Source: Alginatibacterium sediminis
GTDB lineage: Bacteria; Pseudomonadota; Gammaproteobacteria; Enterobacterales; Celerinatantimonadaceae
Length of the DNA: 64,000 nt
Direction: 5' to 3'
Assembly: GCF_003610775.1 (NCBI RefSeq)
Contig: NZ_RAQO01000004.1
Location: 1,055,755 to 1,119,754, forward strand
Numbering within the stretch: position 1 is the stretch's first letter; each line of letters starts with the position of its first letter. The notes under the pieces are model-generated. The model did no database searches. It was given only the letters and a program-made list of their open reading frames with translations, and was not told the origin of the DNA. Shown piece after piece: positions 36,813-44,874 of this stretch. Made by a program: the position numbers and the translations under genes.

Positions 36813-37328
36813 TCACTGTACAGACTTCACAACAAATTGATTTAGCTCATCCACAGTTTTAATGACATAAACATTCTTAGATGCTGAAAATTCGTTTAAC
36901 CGAGACCTAAAGTCGTCGTTCCAGAATCGTGGACATAAGCGAAGTACTTTGTAACTCTGTAAGCTGCCTTTAAAGACTGAACTGCCATCAGGCCAGCCCT
37001 CTGGTTTTACCAACAACCCTTTAAGCAGGCGTTTAGTGACAAACCAATAGCTAACAAAATACGGTAGATCGATATAAATTAGAGTATCAGCTGCCCGTAA
37101 GCGTTTATCAAATGCAGCTAAGGGGCCAAAGCCATCAATGATCCAGCTTTCACTTTCTAATATTTGTTCATGGGCCGCGTCAAAGATATCGCGATCGACA
37201 AGGTCACCATTGTTTTGGTAAACGATAGAGTCTAGCTGATGCAGTTGTATGCCAGTTGCCAACGCTAAAGCTTTACTCATTGTTGACTTTCCGCTACCCG
37301 GTTTGCCAAAAACTGCTATTTTATTCAT
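36813..37328 (-). CDS. P-loop nucleotide-kinase-like protein (topology-modulation / FlaR type)
   Basis: A 171-residue cytoplasmic P-loop protein. The Walker A motif GKPGSGKST lies at about residues 8-16, the substrate-side LHQLDSIVYQNNG follows, and RLRAADTLIYIDLP is the Walker B-like strand. The fold is that of adenylate-kinase-like proteins annotated as 'topology modulation' or FlaR; the true substrate is unknown. ATG 37328 has GAAGG 8 bases upstream; a TTG 51 bases earlier lies within the attenuator terminator and is rejected. The gene begins about 40 bases after that terminator, so its expression should depend on readthrough of the isoleucine-type attenuator. Confidence 0.78.
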   Translation of the reverse strand: MNKIAVFGKPGSGKSTMSKALALATGIQLHQLDSIVYQNNGDLVDRDIFDAAHEQILESESWIIDGFGPLAAFDKRLRAADTLIYIDLPYFVSYWFVTKRLLKGLLVKPEGWPDGSSVFKGSLQSYKVLRLCPRFWNDDFRSRLNEFSASKNVYVIKTVDELNQFVVKSVQ

Positions 37329-37368
37329 GTGTTTGCCTTCGTTTAAGTGGATCCCGTCAGGCAGATAC

Positions 37369-37395
37369 AAAAAACCCACCTTAGGTGGTGGGTTT
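37369..37395 (-). terminator. Attenuator terminator hairpin
   Basis: Minus strand stem AAACCCACC (37387-37395) / GGTGGGTTT (37372-37380), 6-base loop, then T-run at plus A positions 37369-37374. It lies about 40 bases before the kinase start. Confidence 0.88.
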
Positions 37396-37429
37396 GATAA
37401 ATAAAGCGCACATCAACATCCCACCATAA

Positions 37430-37480
37430 CTATGGAATGATGATAATTCGAACTGGATTTTGCGCTACATTCATTTTCAT
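37430..37480 (-). CDS. Attenuator leader peptide, MKMNVAQNPVRIIIIP
   Basis: A 16-codon open frame, ATG 37478-37480 to TAG 37430-37432. It contains four consecutive Ile codons (ATT ATC ATC ATT), at plus 37436-37447, just before Pro-stop. This run of control codons overlaps the first arm of the attenuator hairpin, as expected for ilv-type leaders. The ribosome site is weak (AAGTGA, about 5 bases upstream). The peptide itself should have no function beyond ribosome stalling. Confidence 0.75.
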   Translation of the reverse strand: MKMNVAQNPVRIIIIP

Positions 37481-37811
37481 TTAATCACTTTTATCTAAGC
37501 GGGGTTAACTGTCAAACTATTTGTATACAACTAAGCTTAAAATATCTAATAGCTGCAAATCACTTTGGCTAGCCATTACTTGTATATTCGATTACAAAGC
37601 AGCGTTCTATTTACTATAGGTTTTACCGCTATAACTATTCCAATAAATGCTTTTGCGTAGGCAGTTGATTAGTAATGTTTCAGTAAGGCTCATAACAAGG
37701 TCTGATAAGACTTTTGTGCAGTGATAGAGCGGCTTTAGGGGAACTACGGCGCAAAGACAAGCATGCGTAACAAGAGCTATAAGGCAACCCTAGGCGCTTA
37801 CCGCCAATTTC

Positions 37812-38312
37812 TCAGACGGATGAAACTGAAAAAATATCGGTAAACCAGGTATCGAAAGCCTCAGTATCATTCACGGCACCATTTACCGTGACTAAACCTT
37901 GGGCTTTAGCTTGTTGCCAAGACAATACATTGTTTGCTAATGCTTCAAGTACATCGAACTCGGTAATCAACAACACGGTATTGACGCTCGACGAATAGTA
38001 AGCCTCTGAAACCATACGATTTCGACCCAATTGAAGTTGGTTATAGTGGCCTTTGATGGGTTCAAATATAATAAATCGGGTTTTATCTGGGTAAGTTTGA
38101 CTAACCGCTTTGGCAAATGAAGTTAGTTTTATCGTGTCGAGTTTATCGGCATTGCCTAATGCATTTGATTGTCGAACAGCGATGACATTTTCAAACACTA
38201 CCAATGAACCAGGTTCAGTAACGAAATGAAAGCCAGCCACATCGTGCAGAGCACATGCAAAACTGTTGAATGAGACGATAATAGTGAGCAGTAATAGCGG
38301 TAATGATTTCAT
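37812..38312 (-). CDS. Exported protein of unknown function
   Basis: A 166-residue protein with a signal peptide (about 1-20, ending SFACA). The middle region (TRFIIFEPIKGHYNQLQLGRNRMVSEAYYSSSVNTVLLITEFDVLEALANNVLSWQQAKAQGLVTVNG) has a pattern faintly like SCP2-type lipid-binding folds, which also occur at the end of the adjacent alkyl sulfatase. I do not assign a function. It lies 124 bases downstream of the alkyl sulfatase on the same strand. Confidence 0.6.
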   Translation of the reverse strand: MKSLPLLLLTIIVSFNSFACALHDVAGFHFVTEPGSLVVFENVIAVRQSNALGNADKLDTIKLTSFAKAVSQTYPDKTRFIIFEPIKGHYNQLQLGRNRMVSEAYYSSSVNTVLLITEFDVLEALANNVLSWQQAKAQGLVTVNGAVNDTEAFDTWFTDIFSVSSV

Positions 38313-38436
38313 AGTCGTTCGCAGCTTAGACTGACGTTAAATGATTTGAGCGGGTTAATGGACTTAAAACGCATCAATAAAAGAGCGCCATCATCACTAT
38401 ATGTGTGACGCTCTATTTAGGGTCTGCGTACTTCGA

Positions 38437-40410
38437 TTAACGTACGATTAGCATTATTTCTTCTGGCGACATTGGCTTGTCAAAGAAGCTCATAAACTTA
38501 CCAAATTCTTGAATACCGCCTTTTGCGAAAGCAAAGTCACCGGATTGTAGATTGCTAGCGATCACTTGCTGCGCATTCGGACCCGCAATCAGGATTTGAT
38601 TTAGCACTGCTCGCGAGGTCTTAATTTGAACATCAGCTTCAGTTAGCGCTGTTTCATGCAACTGTGCAATACCGTTTCGAATTTCAATGGTGAACGACTC
38701 CTGGGTATCCACAAAGCTGTAACTAAGTGCCATTTCAACATCAAGGGTCTGTTCTGCAATTAACGTAGCGGTCATCATGTCTAAGATTTGATGACTCGGT
38801 AGTGCGGTCAGTACATCAACCGATGCAAAACTAATCAACTGAGAAAAGTCACGAGTTCCCTCAAGTTCAGCCGCAGCATTTAAGCCCCAGTTACGCCAGT
38901 TAATGTTTACTTGATCAGCTGCCCAAGCTTTATAAGCAGTTGCTTTAAGTTGGCGTGCTTCCATGTCGTCTTTATCAATGGTTATTGGATAAGACAATAT
39001 TTCTGCTGCAAATGTATAGTTCTCAGCTTTAATTGCCGCTTTTGCCGTAGACATAATGTTGCTACGTCCGCCCATGATTTCAACAAATGCTTTTGCACGT
39101 TGCTCATATGCCATTGGCTCTAGTTGCCATGGATCGGCTTCAAAAAAGCCATTGTAGCCTACGTAAATCTGACGAACCGCATGCGCGACAGTACCGTAAT
39201 GCTCGCCTAGCCACGGGTGTTGTGCTAAATGGCTAGGTAGTTTCACTACTTCAACCAACTCATCTGGCGTCAAGCCTTTGTTCATATAACGAATGGTTTG
39301 GTCATGGGTATATTGAATTGCGTCGCGGTAAGCCGTTAATACGTTGGCAACCGCTTCTTTGCCTTCAACCGGGCGACCATGGGAGTTAATCATGACTTCA
39401 GTATCAAACTGACGCATGGTATCAATCCCTTTAAACCACATTGCAGGATCGCGGAACTTTGTTCCTCGGATTGAGTGAAGATTAGGAAAGTTTTCGCCTT
39501 GAAGCACTTCTGCTGCGTGCAGGATTTTTTGCTTTGGCAAGTAAACAACCACTTCGTCTTTGGTTTCTGAAGGGACATTTACAATTTCCAAATCTACGCC
39601 TGCGATTGTGATGTCTAAGCGATCTTTTAGTACCACATTTGGTTCTATGAACGAGATATCACCTTGCATAAAGCGTGGGCCTAGTCCGTCATTTACCGTA
39701 CCGTGCTCGCCTTCGTCAACATGTTTGGCACCGGTATATGAGGTTCTATGACCAAATAGCGTGCCTAAGTTTGAAGACCAATTGGCAACCGCTGCAGTTA
39801 AACCTTCTTGCGCAATAATCTTAACCGCACCAGACTCTACCTCTTCATCGCTTACCCAAGCTCGAACCCCAGAGATATGATCAATATGGTTGTGCGAATA
39901 AATAATGGCTTTTACCGGCTTATCGGTAATCTGACGGAATTGCGCTTTCACTGACTCGGCCATTTGCACCGACTCACCGGGATCAACGATGATAATACCG
40001 TCATCACCTTCAATCATCACTGGCGTATCAAGACCGAAGCCATAACCTAGGTAGACATTGTCATCGATCTGAATAATAGCCTGGTCCATCTTGCGACCGT
40101 GCTTAGTCAAGGTTGGATGAACATGATCCGATGCTTGCGTGTAGGCCAAAGACTCGCCCGTTTTAGACAACACCTTTATCCGCTCGCCTTTACCCCAAAA
40201 TAGGTTCGATTCATGTTCAAAGAGAACATCGCCTTGGTAGCGGGCATCAAGATCGATATTTTGATATTGAGCAGCAGAGCTGGTTTGAAGTTCTTGGCCA
40301 ATCCTTGACGTAGCATGTGTGTGCGCTGTACTTGCTGAAGTAAATCCAGATGCCAACAAAGCACTCGTAACCGCGAGCGGCAATGTCATTTTTTTAAACA
40401 AATTAGTCAT
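38437..40410 (-). CDS. Secreted alkyl sulfatase of the SdsA1/BDS1 type
   Basis: A 657-residue metallo-beta-lactamase-fold sulfatase. A signal peptide covers about residues 1-27. The binuclear zinc motif is SHNHIDH (His173, His175, Asp177, His178). The dimerisation domain (about 380-530) and C-terminal SCP2-like domain (about 535-657) match SdsA1-type enzymes that hydrolyse long-chain alkyl sulfates such as SDS. This class needs no formylglycine. ATG 40410 (AAGG upstream) is chosen over a TTG 30 bases earlier. The divergent LysR gene probably controls it. Confidence 0.92.
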   Translation of the reverse strand: MTNLFKKMTLPLAVTSALLASGFTSASTAHTHATSRIGQELQTSSAAQYQNIDLDARYQGDVLFEHESNLFWGKGERIKVLSKTGESLAYTQASDHVHPTLTKHGRKMDQAIIQIDDNVYLGYGFGLDTPVMIEGDDGIIIVDPGESVQMAESVKAQFRQITDKPVKAIIYSHNHIDHISGVRAWVSDEEVESGAVKIIAQEGLTAAVANWSSNLGTLFGHRTSYTGAKHVDEGEHGTVNDGLGPRFMQGDISFIEPNVVLKDRLDITIAGVDLEIVNVPSETKDEVVVYLPKQKILHAAEVLQGENFPNLHSIRGTKFRDPAMWFKGIDTMRQFDTEVMINSHGRPVEGKEAVANVLTAYRDAIQYTHDQTIRYMNKGLTPDELVEVVKLPSHLAQHPWLGEHYGTVAHAVRQIYVGYNGFFEADPWQLEPMAYEQRAKAFVEIMGGRSNIMSTAKAAIKAENYTFAAEILSYPITIDKDDMEARQLKATAYKAWAADQVNINWRNWGLNAAAELEGTRDFSQLISFASVDVLTALPSHQILDMMTATLIAEQTLDVEMALSYSFVDTQESFTIEIRNGIAQLHETALTEADVQIKTSRAVLNQILIAGPNAQQVIASNLQSGDFAFAKGGIQEFGKFMSFFDKPMSPEEIMLIVR

Positions 40411-40730
40411 GATGACGACCTTAGGTGTTGTATGAAACAATTGAGAATTATCTTAAGGTCGATAGTAGGTATCTTAAGCCTAGCAATCCATAGGCTAAAA
40501 CGATTTCGATTCATCGTAATTACGATACTTTAGAAGATTGAAAATTTAATGTTAACTAGCGCACTCGTTACCTAACATAAGTACAAGAAAGGGGTAAGGA
40601 AGATTAGGTGGGCATTTAAATTCAAGATCAAGTCTTTAGAAAAACCATCCGAATATAGTAAACTAAAAAACACATCGTATATCCGATGCCTTAATCGCAA
40701 CTGCTGAGCCAAATACGAGTGCCAAGTCCT

Positions 40731-41657
40731 ATGAGCAACGAGATCCCAAACTTGAACCTGTTGGCAGTATTTGCAGCGGTTATGGAGCAAGGTAGTTTAA
40801 GTAAAGCCGCTGAACACTTAGCGACCAATCAGTCGACGATCAGTACTGCCTTATCTCGACTAAAAAAAGAGACCGGTAAAGAGCTGTTTGTTCGAAGTGG
40901 TCGCGGCGTGGTTCCAACGGCCTATGCTTCCAACCTTTTTACCCAAATTCAACCTTCTGTTCAGCAACTTAGCCAAGTGTTTCATTCACTAAAGGATTTT
41001 GACCCAGGCAGATCTACCCGCAAATTTGTAATGACAGCACCCGAGCACCTGCAATGGCTATTACTGAACCACTTTGAAAACAAGGGCAACAAAAACATTA
41101 GCCTAGAGGTTTTTGATCAAGCCGATGACGACGAAACACTCTACCACGGCCTTCTCACCCAAAAGTTTGATGTCATGGTGGATATATTGCCGCCCAATCA
41201 TCCAAATATTGAATCTATCCACTTGTTCGACGGCGAATTTGTTATCGCGTGTCGGCAAGGTCATCCACGTATAAAAGGCGCATTAAGCGAAGCTCAATAT
41301 ATGAGTGAGACGCACGCGGTACTAGAGCGCACCAGAGACAAAATGCGCTCTCTGGCGCACTATACCGACATTGACACCAGCAAGCGGAAAGTTGCTTATC
41401 ATGGTAAATCATTGTTCAACAATCTACTGATGTGTAGTCAGTCTGATTTTATCACCGTTGTGCCTTTGTCCATGGCCTTACAGTTTGAAAAGCAATTACA
41501 ACTTCAAGTCTTTAAGCCGCCCTTTAACTACAAAAAGGTATCTAACTACCTGATCTGGTTAAAGCAGTTAAATCATGACCCTAGCCATCGTTGGTTTAGA
41601 ACTGAGTTAGTTGAAGCCGCAAAGCGTATCGAAACTCAAATGCTTAATGCGCTATAG
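40731..41657 (+). CDS. LysR-family regulator, likely of the alkyl sulfatase
   Basis: A 308-residue LysR protein with an N-terminal HTH (LNLLAVFAAVMEQGSLSKAAEHLATNQSTISTALSRLKKETG) and a LysR substrate-binding domain. Divergent from the alkyl sulfatase with 320 bases between the starts, the usual LysR arrangement. The LysR-box (T-N11-A) could not be fixed by eye. A GTG at 40719 is an alternative start. Confidence 0.87.
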   Translation: MSNEIPNLNLLAVFAAVMEQGSLSKAAEHLATNQSTISTALSRLKKETGKELFVRSGRGVVPTAYASNLFTQIQPSVQQLSQVFHSLKDFDPGRSTRKFVMTAPEHLQWLLLNHFENKGNKNISLEVFDQADDDETLYHGLLTQKFDVMVDILPPNHPNIESIHLFDGEFVIACRQGHPRIKGALSEAQYMSETHAVLERTRDKMRSLAHYTDIDTSKRKVAYHGKSLFNNLLMCSQSDFITVVPLSMALQFEKQLQLQVFKPPFNYKKVSNYLIWLKQLNHDPSHRWFRTELVEAAKRIETQMLNAL

Positions 41658-41694
41658 CTAGCATCTATCGGAAAAATGCCTGTGAATTTGAGCC

Positions 41695-41844
41695 GTAGTC
41701 CCCAACCCATTCGCGAGCTTGGTCAAAACTACGCCCACTTACCGCATATTATCCACACAAGAAAGCACGACGTAGACAGCGGAAAATACAATGGTAGTAA
41801 GGCGTATCCGATAAACTAACTTGCTCCGTACGTGGCCTTGGCAT
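41695..41844 (-). pseudogene. 5' remnant of a Y1-type transposase gene
   Basis: Minus-strand translation reads MPRPRTEQVSLSDTPYYHC, then FRCLRRAFLCG, a stop, and YAVSGRSFDQ...WVGDY, matching the first 50 codons of the transposase at 44524. An in-frame TAA replaces the GED codons. Similarity ends near 41695. It is a dead fragment lying in the same orientation as the longer copy, so the two form direct repeats around the phospholipid genes. Confidence 0.85.
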
Positions 41845-41940
41845 CACAGAACCATTATTGATGAAGTAGGCATTTAAGCCTAGACCATCATCCCGTGAGT
41901 GCCACTATTATTGGGGTTTTGTTATTTCCTATTGCTATGG
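41845..41940. repeat. Transposase-upstream repeat unit, copy 3
   Basis: Contains TATTGATGAAGTAGGCATTT, then TAGACCATCATCCCGTGAGT and GCCACTATTATTGGGG. Matching units lie at 44525-44620 and 44637-44730. These may be the ends recognised by the transposase. Confidence 0.75.
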
Positions 41941-41971
41941 AATTTGGATGTATCCACTCTTAACAGTTACA

Positions 41972-42532
41972 TTATAAACAACTGTGACCTGACTCTATCC
42001 CCCCTCTACGTTGCTTTTCATCTAACACGCTTATAATGTAATAAAATGACTCCGTTAAACCAGAAATTAATGCCACATATAGAATCCAATGCGTTATATC
42101 CCATGATAAATACATCGATAAAATCAAAACGCTTTGACAATAGAATGTTATTTTACCTGTTACATGATTTACCGAATAAACCCAAATGTTTAGAATAGAT
42201 TTGCTAACAAGAAATCGAAGTAAGTAACTCAAAGAAAATAATGAAATGAGTAACAGGGAAAACCCGTTTAAACTGTCAGGTAAGAAAACAAATAGGCCCA
42301 CAGCGCCAGTAAGGTAGCTACAGGAATCGCCCAGGATATCTAACTTAGAACCCAATTCAGACTGGGCATCTAGTTTTCGCGCAAGAAATCCATCTAGAAA
42401 GTCTGTCAATTGCATCGAAATGAGAGTAATAAAGAAAAGTTCATTTTTTCCATTTAATGCGAGATAGATTCCGGCAGGCATCATAAAAAAACGGAAGCTA
42501 GAAACTATATTTGGAAAATCCTTAGTTGTCAT
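41972..42532 (-). CDS. CDP-alcohol phosphatidyltransferase
   Basis: A 186-residue membrane enzyme. The family motif is complete: DG(x2)AR(x8)G(x3)D(x3)D at Asp47, Gly48, Ala51, Arg52, Gly61, Asp65, Asp69. Such enzymes transfer a phosphatidyl group from CDP-diacylglycerol to an alcohol (glycerol-3-phosphate, serine, inositol or similar). The alcohol is not predictable here. The start overlaps the cdsA-like stop by 4 bases (ATGA), indicating coupled translation. The gene is AT-rich compared with the window and lies between transposase copies, so transfer is likely. It is probably an extra copy beside housekeeping pgsA. Confidence 0.88.
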   Translation of the reverse strand: MTTKDFPNIVSSFRFFMMPAGIYLALNGKNELFFITLISMQLTDFLDGFLARKLDAQSELGSKLDILGDSCSYLTGAVGLFVFLPDSLNGFSLLLISLFSLSYLLRFLVSKSILNIWVYSVNHVTGKITFYCQSVLILSMYLSWDITHWILYVALISGLTESFYYIISVLDEKQRRGGIESGHSCL

Positions 42533-43239
42533 ATTTTAACCCCCATCATGTAAAAAGGAGCAGCGATGGCGGAAGCTACAATTAGACTATCAAACCGATC
42601 TAAAAAACCACCATGGAATGGTATAAACTCACTAAAATCCTTCACGGAAGATTTCCGTTTTAAATATGACGCTAATAAATCCCCAGCTAGAGCAGCAATT
42701 GCTATTGTTGTGATCATCAAAACCCCAAGGATGTTCACATCCATCTGCCTAAGAAATAAATACCCTATCATTACACTAAAATACCCGCCTAAAAACCCCT
42801 CCCACGATTTGTTTGGGCTAATATTTTCCGCGATAGCATTTTTACCAAAAGCTTTACCAAATAATTCACTAAAACCATCTAGAGCGAGCACTAAACACAA
42901 TACTATTGTTGCATCATAAGTAGCGCTTATATAACCAAAATATACGAAAAAACACGACAATATCATGAAGAAAGAGATCGAAGAAATTTTCATACTATTT
43001 GTCAAATCTAATGCAAGTATTTCAATTAAACCAACTAGGCAAATAAACAGGCAAATCAAAAAGTATAAATCTGAATAAATGGAAGCAATAAACATCACTA
43101 GTGACATCAAAAGATAGACTGAATATTTTCCTCGCATAGTAAGCTTAACTTCTTTAGTGCCATCTTTACTCAAAAACCAAACACCAACGCCACCTAATGC
43201 AAATAAAAAAATAAACCTTAACCACAATTTTTCTTCCAT
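42529..43239 (-). CDS. CdsA-family phosphatidate cytidylyltransferase
   Basis: A 236-residue integral membrane protein with about six to eight helices that makes CDP-diacylglycerol from phosphatidate and CTP. The signature SYLKRKSSVKDFSEFIPFHGGFLDRFDS near the C-terminus is complete, as is SPNKSWEGFLGG. ATG 43239 has AGGG about 12 bases upstream; ATG 43299 is an alternative without an RBS. Two 60-base lines I counted in this gene are about 25-27% G+C, well below flanking genes. Together with the phosphotransferase it forms a two-step module that makes and uses CDP-DAG. Confidence 0.88.
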   Translation of the reverse strand: MEEKLWLRFIFLFALGGVGVWFLSKDGTKEVKLTMRGKYSVYLLMSLVMFIASIYSDLYFLICLFICLVGLIEILALDLTNSMKISSISFFMILSCFFVYFGYISATYDATIVLCLVLALDGFSELFGKAFGKNAIAENISPNKSWEGFLGGYFSVMIGYLFLRQMDVNILGVLMITTIAIAALAGDLLASYLKRKSSVKDFSEFIPFHGGFLDRFDSLIVASAIAAPFYMMGVKI

Positions 43240-43524
43240 AGCATAAAAATCCCTATTTAATTTTGACTGTCGACCTAGATTTATTATTAAGACAGCCATA
43301 ATAAGTTAAACGCATTATTATTATTAACAAGCATTATCTAAACAGCCATAATAATTTGATACATCACTACCTCAAACATAATCATCCTTTTCGACTCCGG
43401 TTACCCACGCTCTTTACAACAAAATTGTTAGTTCTAGTGAATTTAGTCGCTTTTGCTAAATCACAGACAGCACCAAGCCAACCTATGTGAGTAGGTGCAA
43501 GATGAACATCCAATATAGAGGAAG

Positions 43525-44524
43525 TTAAGCGCTGTTAAGTAGCCGTTTGGCTGCGCCCATGCCATGCAGGCGTTGGTGTTTATGCTCTCTTTTGTAGAGC
43601 AACATACTCGCGCAATTACCAACCACCCCGCCGAACTGCTGCTCTAAGCCTGTCGTAAGCGTAAGCCAACTGTTTTGGTCGATGTTTAAACGGGCTAAGA
43701 TTGGGCTAAGGTTAGCACTAATATACCCGCGCTTATCCTGACGGATAGCTCTGCCGGTTAAATCAACGAGGGTTAGATAGTCTTTAAGCTCAAATGGCAG
43801 GCCTTTGGGCATGTTATTACGAGGGTTACCCACGAACGGATATAAAGCTTTAGGCTTTAGGCTGCTTAGCTTGTTTGGCCTGTTTGATTCGCTGTTTTAC
43901 ACTGGTGTGGTCAGAGCTTTCTGGTTTGTCAGCTATTTTCGCGCGTACCGGGTTTAAATCGACGTAAGCCATACAGGCCGTAAGCGCGGCTTCATCAAGT
44001 AAGGCTTGGGATTTGAACCGACCTTCCCAAAATCGCCCGGTACATTGGTCTTCTTGGTTGGCTTCGCGAGCGATATATTCGTTCAAATGGCGCATAAACC
44101 AACTTAAATCGAACAGTCGTTGGCGATAGATTTCGGCAGTATCACTCACGGCCTGCAGTTGCACAGCATCAAGCTCTGATTGTAAAGTTGGATTAAGGTA
44201 GCGCTGAGTTAACAGGGTGCCTTTGTGTAAGCGATGCCAACGCTGCAGAACTTCGTCCATCGACCATTGCTGAGCTTTCTGTTGATCCACATGCAACACC
44301 AAATGGGTGTGGTTGCTCATCACCGCATAAGCACAAACATCTATAGAAAATATGTCAGCGAGTTTAAGTAGGTAATCCTCAACCCATTGCCGTCGGTGCT
44401 CAAAGCTGCGCCCACTTACTTCGTCTTCACCACACAAGAAAGCACGACGCACACAGCGCGAGATACAGTGGTAATAGGGCGTATCCGATAAACTAACTTG
44501 CTCCTTACGTGGCCTTGGCATCAT
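43525..44524 (-). pseudogene. Y1-type (IS200/REP-associated-like) transposase, frameshifted
   Basis: The first part (44524-43850, 224 codons) has the HUH motif SNHTHLVLH and the YVDLNPVRAKI block of Y1 transposases. The second part (to 43525; VGNPRNNMPKGLPFELKDYL...) is its C-terminal extension in another frame. The break is a 7-bp tandem duplication, CTTTAGG twice at 43848-43861 on plus. Removing one copy joins the frames (QPKA LYPF VGNP). The gene is therefore probably dead or expressed as a truncated protein. Start at 44524 or 44521 (two ATGs). Confidence 0.85.
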
Positions 44525-44620
44525 AGAACTCTTATTGATGGAATAGTCACTTAATCCTAGACCATCATCCCACGAGTGCCACTATTATGGATGTCTTGTT
44601 AATTCTTCTTCCTATTATGG
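44525..44620. repeat. Transposase-upstream repeat unit, copy 1
   Basis: Includes CTAGACCATCATCCCACGAG followed by TGCCACTATTATGG. Close to copy 3 at 41.85 kb. Confidence 0.78.
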
Positions 44621-44636
44621 GTGTCTTGTTAATTCT

Positions 44637-44730
44637 TGGCATCTCAGAACTATTATTGATGAAGTAATCATTTAAGCTTAGATCATCTTCCAACGAGTGC
44701 TACTATTATGGGGGGCTTGGTATTTTTCGT
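44637..44730. repeat. Transposase-upstream repeat unit, copy 2
   Basis: Includes TTATTGATGAAGTAATCATT, then TTAGATCATCTTCCAACGAG and TGCTACTATTATGG. More diverged than copy 1. Confidence 0.75.
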
Positions 44731-44874
44731 TTTAGGGCAAAACCTTCTCAGAGCGAAAGACAAGCGACGACAAACGACGACAAAAAGCATTGAAAAGTTT
44801 CAAAATTTATTGTCATTGTTCTAGTCTTTATTGTCGAGTTCCTATCTTTGAGGGCCTTGCAGCATCCATCGACT

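Larger units (their letters stand above)
37369..37480 (-). promoter_or_regulatory. Complete isoleucine-type transcription attenuator
   Basis: Minus strand. The leader peptide ends in four Ile codons placed in segment 1. Segment 1 (37432-37444) pairs with segment 2 (37412-37427): CCAT/ATGG plus CAT/ATG and ATCA/TGAT. Segment 2 TGGTGGG (37420-37426) can instead pair with segment 3 CCCACCA (37386-37392), forming an antiterminator. Segment 3 otherwise pairs with segment 4 (GGTGGG, 37375-37380) to make a terminator with six Ts. A ribosome stalled at Ile codons would mask segment 1, free segment 2 and allow readthrough, as in ilv operons. Confidence 0.8.
37329..37811. other. Long leader region of the kinase gene
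   Basis: 483 bases. The kinase-proximal 150 bases hold the attenuator (listed separately). From 37520 to 37811 I see no gene; the promoter of the leader transcript should lie around 37490-37560 on the minus strand. A TTGACA hexamer occurs at 37510-37515 but no matching -10 at proper spacing leaves room for a 5' UTR. Confidence 0.45.
41658..41971. other. Transposase remnant and associated repeat unit
   Basis: The region between the LysR gene and the AT-rich island is filled largely by a decayed copy of the 5' end of the transposase at 43.5-44.5 kb (41695-41844) and by one copy of its upstream repeat (about 41845-41940). Both are listed separately. Confidence 0.75.
44525..44874. other. Repeat-rich region upstream of the transposase
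   Basis: Holds two units of the transposase-upstream repeat (44525-44620 and 44637-44730) and a short direct repeat of TTATGG(A/G)TGTCTTGTTAATT (near 44584-44633). From 44740 to 44874 I see no gene. Confidence 0.65.

Noticed and set aside
37329-37379. Upstream extension of the kinase gene to a TTG at 37379
   Set aside because: It begins inside the attenuator terminator stem, and the internal ATG 37328 has a good ribosome site and starts right at the P-loop fold.
37510-37515. TTGACA as the -35 box of the attenuator leader
   Set aside because: The best -10 at 16-17 bases falls almost on the leader's start codon, leaving no 5' UTR. The true promoter is probably elsewhere.
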